The notes under the pieces were generated by a model, which was given only the letters and a program-made list of their open reading frames with translations, was not told where the DNA came from and did no database searches. Of a DNA stretch of 16,550 bases, positions 8,668 through 16,550 are shown one piece after another. The position numbers and the translations under genes were made by a program. Source of the DNA: Auxenochlorella pyrenoidosa (lineage: Eukaryota; Chlorophyta; Trebouxiophyceae; Chlorellales; Chlorellaceae); contig KQ481938.1 in the NCBI GenBank assembly GCA_001430745.1, forward strand, positions 1,057,691-1,074,240, given 5' to 3'. Position 1 is the first letter of the stretch. Each line of letters begins with the position of its first letter.

Positions 8668-9546
8668 TCACGTACAAGGTTGCATTCACCCTACCCGTCC
8701 ATCTCTGCGTTGGCATGCCGCTAGAAAAAAGGCCGTCAGCGTGGCGCCAGCCTGCCGCGTAGCGCCGCCCGCCGCCCACTTCGGCCAAGCGCCTCCTGCG
8801 CGCAGGGGGCTCGCAGGAAGCACTGTCGAACTCTAGACTGCTGGCGAGTGGAAGCTCGACCGCCGTTTCGCTCCGTGCGCGAGATGCTTTGCAGGCAATT
8901 TTCCGCAGATCCTTCACCGGGCCCCCTCACCCTCCCGCCAAGAGGTCCAAGTGCGTGGCCGCCACCACGAGTGCTAGCAACAGCCCAGCAGCCACCGCTA
9001 ATTGCCTGGGCGGAGACTGCATGGTTTTGTGGAACCCCATCTGAGCCTCCTCCACCCTTCTCTCAACCATACAGCCGCAGAGTCATAAATTTGAACCGAG
9101 CTGAGCGAAATACAGAACGCTGAGAAGTGCACACAGGTGCCTTCCTCTCTGTCGCCACGCATGCTGAGGACAGCCTTGACCTCATGAATGTTTACATCAT
9201 GCTCCCACGTTCCCTGGACTGCCCACTCCCGAGGGGCACGTGCTTCCTGGCTGGCTCCAATGTCGTGCTTCAGGAGCTGAGCGGCGCCTTGGTTGTGCCT
9301 GCAGCCTTGCACCTGCCTGGCGCAGGCCGCCACCCACCCCATTTGCGCCTCCACCTCTCAGCTGCAGCGAGTTCCTTGCGTTACAGCTCGGGGCGGCCTG
9401 GGCTGCCGGGCGCTGCTGCACCCAAGCCGGCAGCGGCTACGCTGCACACTGAGGCTGCCGCCGCCGGCGACGACGCCGCGTGCGCCGCCCCCGCGGCCCG
9501 CGTCATCTCGTCCCGGCGAGAGGGGCCGCGCGCCTGCCGGCTGCGC
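8668..9546. other. Intergenic: upstream region of glycosyltransferase copy 2 and RPS17 3' flank
   Basis: About 880 bp. The right part is the RPS17 3' UTR with a candidate poly(A) signal at 9381-9385; the left part should hold the promoter of copy 2 and possibly an unrecognised 5' exon. A strong acceptor-like CTTTTTTCTAG on the minus strand near 8725-8736 hints at such an exon, but I could not join one convincingly. No RNA gene was seen. Confidence 0.5.
9381..9385 (-). terminator. Candidate TGTAA poly(A) signal of RPS17
   Basis: TGTAA occurs on the minus strand about 162 nt after the RPS17 stop codon (9547). This matches the usual chlorophyte poly(A) signal in sequence, and the distance is reasonable for a 3' UTR. 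Confidence 0.45.
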
Positions 9547-11864
9547 TCACTGGCGGGGGGGGCGCTGCTGGAAGCCGGGCTTCTGGAAGTCGCTGCGGCC
9601 GACCTGCGGGTTGGGTGGGGCGAATGGGAAGCCAGCGGCACGTGAGAAGAGAGCCAAGCCGGGCACCCTGCGGTGGCACGCTGCGCACAGCGGGCGTTGG
9701 AAGCTACGCCGACCCGGGCGCCTCCATCTGCCCGCCAGCCCCGGCCGCTGCAGGGCCCGTGGACCCGCTCGCGTGCTGCTGAGCACGCAAACCCCGTCCT
9801 GCCAGCCTGTGCCCGGTCCCCACCTGCGCCACAGTCACGCCGGGCAGGCCCGCCATGTTCATGGAGCGCAGCATCTCCATGGTGTCCTTGTCCACCTGTC
9901 AAGGGTGGGGTTGGGAGAGTGTGTGTGTCCGTGTGGTGGTGGTGGTGTGTGCGCGTGTGTTGGGTGATGGTGGGTGGGTGGGAGGGACAGCGTGCGCCGA
10001 GTTGTGCGCATGGGCGCAGGTGAGTGTGGCCAGGGTTAGGGCCAACAGCTGAAGGTGTGGTAAAACAGTCACTGGGCACCCCTGCGGGGCGGCATGGCCG
10101 CCGCGCTGTCGACTGACGGCGGCACCCATCCCCCCGCAAGGGGCGGCAGTGCCAGCAGCGCATCGGGGCCCGGCGCACGGCGCCCGCCCACCTCGATGGC
10201 GTCGGTGTTGATGGCCGACTCGTCGGGGATGTAGTCCATGCGGCGCTCGCGCTCCTCCTCCTGCAGGCCCGCGAGGGTGGCGGGCGGGCGGCGGGCAGGT
10301 GGTCGGTTGCCAGCCACATGCCGCGGGGGCGGCAGACGCGTGGGGGCGGCGCGTGCGCGAGGGGGGGTGGCTGCTGCGAGGCGTGCGCGCGGATGGCGCG
10401 GCAGACGGTGGAGCGTCCGACTGGCTGCCCCGGGCGGCTGCGGTCCCCTTGGACTGGCTGCAGCCAGAGCCGCTCCCTCGGGGGGCGAGCTTTATCGATG
10501 CCGCTGGTGGCTGGCTGCGGCGAGCAGCCTCGCGACTGGACAGCCGCCATAGCAGCTGGACTTGCAACCGCAGGAAGCGGCATGCCGTGCAGTTGGCGCT
10601 CTGCCGCTGGCACACATCGCCGCTCGCAATGCCCAGCCTGCATCTGTCCGCCTTGGCGGCCTGGCTTGGTGAAGCCGCCAGAGCTCGTGTGCTGCCCAGA
10701 GCCGCGGCCTCGTCGGCACAATGTTGCAGCCTGCCAGCTGCCTGGCCCAGTGCCTTCGCGCGGCACGCCCCACTGCTGCCTCCGTTGCCGACTGCTGCGC
10801 GCCTGCCCGTACTGCCCACGAAGCAGCCTGTGCCGGGCAGCGTCTGCGCATCCGCGCCTCTGCCGCGCATCCCAGCAGCAGCCGCTGCTCCACTCCGCAG
10901 GTACGCAGAGCAAGCAAGAGCTAGGCATCGCCAGCAGGCGCGGCGGCAGGGCAGCGTGCGACTGGGGTGGCTGGCAGCGCGCGGCCATGGGTGGCCTGCC
11001 AGCGACCTGCCAGCTGTGCGCAGCACCCACCTGCAGCTTCAGCGAGATGCCGCGCACGGGGCCGCGCTGGATACGCTTCATCAGGTGCTGCAGGCAGGGG
11101 GGCGGGGCGGGCGGGAGAGTGCGGCGGGTGGGCGCGGCGTGCCCAGCTGGCTGCGGACGTCGCCGCTGCTTCAGCAGGCCTGCCGCCCCGTCGAATGCAT
11201 TCGGGACTGCGAGCGGCGCGTGGGCGGGCTTTATGCTCACAGTGGTGAAGCCGGCAATCTTGTTGCGCAGGCGCTTGGACTGGATGATCGCCACCTCCTC
11301 GCAGATGCGCTTGTTGGTGTCGAAGTCCAGCGTCAGGCGCTGGTAGTACTTCTCGATGATGACCCTGCGGGGCCACAGCAAGGAGCGGGCAGATGCGTGT
11401 ACACGACGCGCACCCATGCAAGCAGCAGCACGCAAATTGATCAGACGACTCGAGGCCCCCCAGGGTGCTGGGATCGTCGCTGCCTCGTGCCACGCACCGA
11501 GAGGCCTTCTTCACGGTCTTGGTGCGCACGCGACCTGCACAGGGCAACGGCAGAGTGACAGCAGGCGGGAGTCGGCGGCGCGTGCAGCAGCGGCGGCACT
11601 GCAAGTGGCGCCGGGAGGGCGCCTGGCCCACGGTCGCCGGGAGCGGGGCTGCAGTTTATCACGTCCATCCGGTGCACCAGCGCCACAGCGCTCTGTGCTG
11701 GGTCCGCTGCTTCACAGGCCGCCTCCTGGCATGGTCGCCGCCGCAGGACGCATGGCGCCGCCGGGCTGTGCCACACCGCCGCGCAGCTGAAAGGGGCTTC
11801 CAGCAGATGCCCCAGGCCCTGAAGGTGCCGACCATGTGATGCCTGGGCCCTGAAGCTCACCCAT
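9547..11864 (-). CDS. RPS17: Cytosolic ribosomal protein eS17 (40S subunit)
   Basis: Seven coding exons on the minus strand: 11864-11861 (ATGG only), 11534-11498, 11364-11241, 11087-11031, 10260-10192, 9895-9824 and 9603-9547 (stop TGA). Phases close exactly, giving 139 aa, the normal length for eS17. Family blocks appear in order: [80 protein letters not shown], then an acidic stretch, [11 protein letters not shown], and a basic/Gln-rich tail ending RPPRQ. The protein is a structural component of the small ribosomal subunit. The first exon carries only the start codon and one more base before GTGAGC, a layout common in ribosomal protein genes. Introns are 326, 133, 153, 770, 296 and 220 nt. 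The gene is divergent from NRDE2. IQS replaces the more usual IPS/IPT in the middle of the protein. Identification is secure. Confidence 0.97.
9972..9986 (+). repeat. G-quadruplex motif antisense to RPS17 intron 5
   Basis: G3-T-G3-T-G3-A-G3 lies on the plus strand within RPS17 intron 5 (10191-9896). It is embedded in a GT/GGT-rich stretch from about 9915 to 9990. The pre-mRNA itself carries the C-rich complement, so any quadruplex would form on the template strand of DNA. Confidence 0.7.
10261..11030 (-). other. RPS17: Long intron 4 of RPS17
   Basis: This 770-nt intron (donor GTGGGT, acceptor GGCCTGCAG) is two to six times longer than the other introns of the gene. It is very GC-rich and largely free of stops in several frames. 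I looked for C/D-box (RTGATGA with CTGA) and H/ACA patterns, since ribosomal protein introns often host snoRNAs, and saw no convincing one. Its content is otherwise unexplained. Confidence 0.6.
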
Positions 11865-12225
11865 GGCTGCGTTTCCGTGCTGCTACCGAGACCACACCAG
11901 CCGGGCGCTGAGGAGAGAGGCCCGAGCAGGCGCGGCGCGCTGGTTCCACCCTCCCCCAGCCGCAGCATGCCGCAGCACACCGGGTCTCTAGGTGCCTGGC
12001 CTCTATGGGCCCTTTCCCAGCTGCCAATTGATTTCACAAGGGTCGATTAATTTACAGAACCTTATCAGCGAGGCCGCACCCCCTCTCCTTCCCTGTCCCA
12101 AGCACGTTCGACAGATCGCTTCCAGTGTTGCCGTCATCGAAGTTTGAGAGCGCCTGCACAATGGTCGACGGCATCTAGTTCTCATCTGAAGTTGAGTCGA
12201 CGGCTCAGGGTGCCTGCACGCCGAA
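11865..12225. promoter_or_regulatory. Divergent intergenic region between RPS17 and NRDE2
   Basis: These 361 bp separate the RPS17 ATG (minus) from the NRDE2 ATG (plus), so both promoters must lie here. The middle part (about 12020-12065) is AT-richer than its surroundings. The NRDE2 side holds a short uORF and two copies of GTCGACGGC. No TATA box can be named with confidence. Confidence 0.65.
12161..12178 (+). promoter_or_regulatory. Short uORF in the putative NRDE2 leader
   Basis: An ATG at 12161 opens a five-codon ORF (MVDGI, then TAG) ending 47 nt before the NRDE2 ATG at 12226, in a different frame. The motif GTCGACGGC inside it (12164-12172) is repeated at 12196-12204. It is relevant only if transcription begins upstream of 12161. 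Confidence 0.4.
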
Positions 12226-15200
12226 ATGGCCGACGGCGGTGGGGCTCCTGACGGCAGCGCCGCCAGTGGCGCCGGCGACCTGCTGCACGGTGGATTTTCC
12301 AGCTTCGACGCCGCCTCGTTCTTCGCACAGCAACAGCGGGAGCAGGAGGAGCTGCGCAGCCAGCAGGGTGAGCCCGCAAATTTAGGCTGCCTGCTGGCCA
12401 AGTGTGGCATGTACGCGGCGCCGCGCAGGAGCCCCGCTTCCATCCTGACCTTGCTCGAGGCTGCTGCTCGGCTGCCCGCCTTCTCTCAGCTGGGGTGGCT
12501 GCCTCGCACTGTGTGCCTGCAGGCCAGCAGCTGCAAGCTGTGGCAGATATGCTGCTGCCCTCCAGCAGCGAAGAGGACAGCGAGGAAGACGGCAGCAGCA
12601 CTGACGATGCTGCAGGCGAGGAGGCACACACGCGGGGCCGGCAGCGCAGCAAGAAGCGGCGGCGCAGCGAGGAAGGCAGCTCAGCAGAGCGCAGCAGCAG
12701 GCGGCGGCGCGGCAGCAAGGGGAGCAAGGAGGGGAGGCGGCGGCATAAGGACAAGGGGCGAGAGAAGGAGAAGAGGCGGCGGCGGCAGCAGCGGGAGAAT
12801 GAGCGCGAGCAGCAGGTGGGGGGCCTGCTGCAGCGCGCCGTGCCGACAATATGCCTTGCCACCAGCTGCATGGCGGGCTGGGTGCATTTGCAGCCTGGCT
12901 GGCCGTTTGTGTGCCTAGTGCTGAATGGTGGCGAGCACATCACGCCGACACGCTGCCACCCAGCCCATGATCCAGCGGGGAAGGGCAACTCAGAAGTAGG
13001 GGTGATATGGGGGAGCCTTCGCTTGGCTGATGCCATTTGCATCAGACGGCGGGCATCAACCAAGTTGAAAGCCCTTTTTAGAGAAGAAAGCAGCACCCTG
13101 CCTCAGCGCTCTGCCCCATGCATGGGACCCTCCCTCAGCCTGCAGGTGCGGCTGGAGCGGCAGACGGGCGCCGGGCAGCGGGCGCCGCAGGTGAAAGCCT
13201 GGGCTGGCACACCAGCAGGAGCCAGCCAGGAGCCGTATTATTACGACACGCGGTAAGGGAGGCCACGCTGGTGGGCTGCCTGCGCTGTTGGACTTGTCCG
13301 CAGCAGCTGGGGTGTGGAAGGCTAGGGCTATTCACGATCTTCCTGTGCTGCTCATGAGACCTCTTCTTCACTCGACGGGCAGGCAGCCCCCCTGGGGTTG
13401 CTGGAGATGAGGCTCTGGTATGCTGCTGACCTGTGGCAACAAAACCCTTGCACCCAATGCCCTCCCTCCTCCCTTCAACGTACGACTCCCCTGCCGCCGC
13501 CCGCCCGCAGGGGCGACCCCGCCAACCTGGCGTTTGGTGGGCTGTACCGCATGGACATTGCGCTGTACCGCCGGCACGACCCCGCCGGCTTTGCCGCCCA
13601 CCTGGGCGCCCGGCGGCGGGGCCCCGCCGCCTACGGCGTCAGGTGGGGGGCCCTGTCAGCATGCGCGTGCTCTCGCATGCACCAGGTCACCCCGGCCTGT
13701 GCTGTGTGCAACCCTGGGTGCCCTGGCAGGGCGGTTCCCCTTCCTAACGCGTGTTCTGGCGTCTGCCTCTGCTGATGATGCATGTGCAATCTGCGGCAGT
13801 CTGCAAGTGTCGCTGTCCTGCCGCGCCCCGTCTGCTCTCTCTTGGATATTTGCTGCCAACCATCTCCTCGTGAGCACAGCTGATCAACACAGGCTTCCTC
13901 ACTCGCACGCTGCTGCTCTTGCTGCTACAGCTGTGCCTGCCGGCTGTCTGTCGCCCACCATGCCCTCCCTCGCCCCTGCCCCTTCCCCTGGCAGGCACCT
14001 GCGCACAGAGGCAGATGGGCATGCGCAGCACGATCGCACTGCCCGCTACTTTGGGCCCGGCCGGCAGCGCCTGGAACGCAGCACCCGGCTCAAGCGCTGG
14101 CGCCGGGGCGCCGGTGCCCGCCAGCAGCTGCAGGGCCCTGGCAGCAGCGCCAGCGGCGCCAGCTCCGCGTTGCTCGGCTGGCAGCGGCCATCGGCGCCGG
14201 CGCAGCCGGCAGGGCAGGGCCACGCGCACCCCCCTCGCATGCAGCTGCCCAGCCCCGGCTACCTGCCCCTGCGGGTCGAGGAAGATGCCGGCGCGCCTGC
14301 AGGGCTGGCAGGGCCGCGCGGCGCGGCGCAGGCAGGGCAGCCGCCAGAGGCGCAGCGGCGCTTCCCGCTGGTGTCGGCTGCAGAGGAGCTGGCTGTGGAG
14401 CAGGCGGCGGCGGCGGCGCGGGACGGAGAGACCGACGAGGAGCTGCTGCTGCGGCGCACCCGGGAGTTCAACCTTGCCACCCGGGAGCGGCCGCACGACG
14501 TCCAGCTGTGGCTGGAGTTTGCGCGCTTCCAGGTGGGTGGGCCCGCGAGGGCCTGGCGGCACACAGGCTGGGACGGGCAGGCCCGCGCCCCTGCCTCCCT
14601 GCCTGCCTCTGTTCCTGCCCCCCTGGGGCCTGCGCTGCAGAGGCCTCCAGCCCCCGGCTGCCTCGGCCTGCTATCATTAGCCAGCCTGCCGCCCCTGGGC
14701 TGCGCCTGCAGGACGAGGCCCTGCGGTTTGGGCCGCCACGGCGCGGCGGCGAGCGCGCGGTGGCGGAGAAGAAGATCTCCATCCTGGAAAAGGCGCTGGG
14801 CCTGCACCCCGGGTCGGACGAGCTGCTGCTCGCGCTGCTGGGCGCGGTGAGTGCAGGGCAGGGGGCCCTGTGCAGCTGCGGCGCGCAACGCGCAACTGCC
14901 TTCGGTGCTTTGGCTCTTCTGGTTGGCTTGCGAGGCGCCGGTGCTGCTGAGGGCTGGCAGGGGGGCCAGGGGCTGGATGCCAGGGAGTTGGGGAGGGGCC
15001 AGCCGGCGTTGCTGCTGCCCGCGCGCCTGTGGCCTGTGCATGCAATGAGCCCAGCACGCAGCAGCGCACCTAGCTGCTGCTGCCTTTGCCAGGCATCCAG
15101 CAGTGCTGAGAGCTGCCCACGTGCAGTTGTGCTCAGTGCAGCTTAAACTGCCTCACTGTGCTGCTGGGTGGCAGGTGCTGTGTATTGTAAGCACCTAACT

Positions 15201-16136
15201 GCCCATGGTAGCGTGGCCTGGCATGGACATGCTGCGTCAACAGCGCTCTCTGTTTCATTTTTTGCTGGTTTCTGCTGAGCCATTAGCTGCTGCTGGTGCT
15301 GGCCCCTCAGGCTGCATGCCCAGGCTGGGTGGCAACTGTGAGCGGGAGCAACGCCGGCTGGCTTGCCGCCTAGTCCTCCCCAATGAGCAGTGCGCTGCTG
15401 AGGTTGTTGCATGCAGGCGGAAGCTGTGTGTGACGATGCCGAGCTGGAGCGGCGCTGGCGGGCGGTGCTGGGGCGGCACCCAGGCAGCCCTCGCCTGTGG
15501 CGCGCATACCTTCAGTTCAGGTGAGGCACAGCCTGGGGGAGTCAATTCCGCCATAAGGGGGGAAAGGTGACATGCTGACTGGCACTCCCGAGTGTGCGCT
15601 GAGTGAAGCGCGGGCAGGCGCTGGTGCGTGTCACACGAGGGCGCGAGCCCGTCGGGCTGGCGCCCGCTCAGTGGGCGTGTTCGTATGAGCAGCAAGCAGC
15701 ATCGGGTTGCACATCTGACTCAGCGCACCCCCGTCCGCTGTGCTCCATGCACCCACCCCGGCCTTCCTGGCCTCCTCTTGCTCCAGGCGCACCCGCTTCA
15801 GCAGCTTCCGTGCCGCCGAGGTGGCTGCCACCCATGACGACGCCTTCTCTGCGCTGCGCCGCGAGCACCAGCGGCGGGTCAAGCAGGGTGAGCGGCGGGG
15901 AGCTGGCAGCGCTCGAGGGCTGCACGGTGAAGAGCGGCAACGGCGTGCCAACCGCGTGTGGCGCACATTGTGCCCTGCCCTTGCAGGCGCCCCACACAGC
16001 GTGCTGGCCGCGCTCGAATGCGACGCGGTGGCAGTGGCGCTGGAGGGCTGCTCGCTGCGGCTGGCGGCTGGCGCCACGGAGCGCGGCCTCGCGGTGGCAC
16101 TCGTCCTGCTGGAGTTTAACTTCTTTGCCCCCGAGG
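12226..16136 (+). CDS. NRDE2: NRDE2-family nuclear RNA-surveillance protein, 3' end outside window
   Basis: Plus-strand exons are 12226-12367, 12523-12815, 13146-13252, 13511-13642, 13995-14532, 14712-14846, 15417-15520, 15787-15887 and 15987-16136. Phases close throughout, giving 567 residues plus one base; the rest lies beyond the right edge. The N-terminus is followed by an acidic Ser/Glu patch and a Lys/Arg/Ser-rich region (about 60-145). Then comes GDPANLAFGGLYRMDIALYR (about 182-201), very like the family DPANWEYKSLYRGDIARY block. HAT-type helices follow: RPHDVQLWLEFARFQ (390-404), KKISILEKALGLHPGSDELL, HPGSPRLWRAYLQF (470-483), and LLEFNFFAPEG, corresponding to the family's FTFFKP site. 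Known role: NRDE-2 acts in nuclear RNAi in worms, and binds the MTR4 helicase in human nuclear speckles; it also has fission-yeast relatives. Function in algae is inferred. After 16136 similarity stops at a plausible donor GTGCGC, so an intron containing the terminal tandem repeat is likely. Confidence 0.88.
14847..15416 (+). other. NRDE2: Intron 6 of NRDE2
   Basis: A 570-nt intron (donor GTGAGT, acceptor GCATGCAG) separates the two HAT-coding exons. It is the longest intron in this gene. No exon, RNA gene or repeat was recognised inside it. Confidence 0.6.
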
Positions 16137-16324
16137 GTGCGCGCATGAGTGGGCTGGCAGGTCTCTGCAGTTGGCACGTCACTGGCTGCGCCTGCGGCCC
16201 AGCTGGCCTGCCTGGGCCAATGTGCACGCCTTCCTGGTGGCCTGGAAGGCCCAAGGAAGGGGCGGAGAGCCTGAAACGCGCGAGAAGTGCGCGTGCGAAA
16301 AAACGCCCGCGGGCAATGGCGAAA

Positions 16325-16550
16325 ACTTTGCTTTGGGGGTTACACAGGCTGCGCCACTACACGTGGCGGGGGTGTGCAGACAATCAAGAATGAAAGCATG
16401 CACACACCACAGCTGCAGAAGGGTCAGCTTGCTTTGCTTTGGGGGTTACACAGGCTGCGCCACTACACGTGGCGGGGGTGTGCAGACAATCAAGAATGAA
16501 AGCATGCACACACCACAGCTGCAGAAGGGTCAGCTTTCTTGCTTTGGGGG
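16325..16550. repeat. 106-bp tandem repeat, at least two copies, running off the right edge
   Basis: The G5 block at 16335 recurs at 16441 (period 106) and again at 16546 (period 105). The first two units are essentially identical from CTTTGCTTTGGGGGTTACAC through CTGCAGAAGGGTCAGCTT; the third begins with a slightly altered junction. Each unit has a CGCCAC-TACAC-GTGGCG stem and a longer GGTGTGCA / TGCACACACC pairing. It follows the last recognised NRDE2 exon and probably lies in an intron. Confidence 0.92.

Noticed and set aside
9127..9645. 172-codon plus-strand frame near the RPS17 3' end
   Set aside because: It overlaps the last RPS17 exon on the opposite strand and has no recognisable domain; its Ala/Leu-rich second half is typical of chance frames in GC-rich DNA.
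9381..11435. 684-codon open frame on the minus strand
   Set aside because: It runs through RPS17 exon 3 and then across introns and out of frame. The verified RPS17 exons explain the coding signal; the length reflects high GC and few stop codons.
10299..11558. 419-codon open frame on the plus strand
   Set aside because: It is antisense to RPS17 exons and introns and shows only Arg/Ala/Pro-rich low-complexity translation with no recognisable motif.
13420..14850. 476-codon plus-strand frame
   Set aside because: It shifts against the NRDE2 exons and reads through their introns; only the spliced frame matches the family.
16325..16550. Tandem repeat as a possible CRISPR array
   Set aside because: Units abut with no unique spacers, the period is 106 bp, and the surrounding genes are eukaryotic with spliceosomal introns.

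Overview
The window looks like nuclear DNA from a green alga, probably a Chlorella-like trebouxiophyte. It is GC-rich and every gene is cut by many short spliceosomal introns. The donors are mostly GTGAG-like, with two probable GC-AG introns, and acceptors are typically TGCAG or CGCAG. Candidate TGTAA poly(A) signals sit about 165-185 nt after two stop codons. The lineage is inferred from these traits and from the protein families, not from any search.

Layout, left to right. (1) 238-1674, minus: a Lunapark homologue (ER tubule-junction protein) whose 3' part runs off the left edge. (2) 2305-4970, minus, and (3) 5755-8667, minus: two tandem paralogues of a nucleotide-diphospho-sugar transferase-like glycosyltransferase (PF03407-like) with a DTD motif and an almost identical intron layout. 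(4) 9547-11864, minus: the complete cytosolic ribosomal protein eS17 (RPS17), seven coding exons. (5) 12226-16136 and beyond, plus: an NRDE2 homologue (HAT-repeat nuclear RNA-surveillance protein) whose 3' part lies beyond the right edge. RPS17 and NRDE2 are divergent and share a 361-bp intergenic region.

I rebuilt the five gene models by hand from frame continuity, splice consensus and remembered family sequence. All intron phases close, giving 139 aa for RPS17, 491 aa for the upstream-paralogue model at 2305-4970, and about 460 aa for the model at 5755-8667, whose 5' end is uncertain. The neighbours do not form a pathway, which is normal for an algal nuclear locus. No transposon, tRNA, rRNA, CRISPR array or prokaryotic operon was seen.

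The less ordinary features are these: two perfect hairpins plus a start-overlapping short uORF before the first glycosyltransferase; a (GT)14 microsatellite and a G-quadruplex motif at one of its splice donors; a possible exonised intron in the same gene; a 106-bp hairpin-bearing tandem repeat at the right edge; and a 770-nt intron in RPS17.
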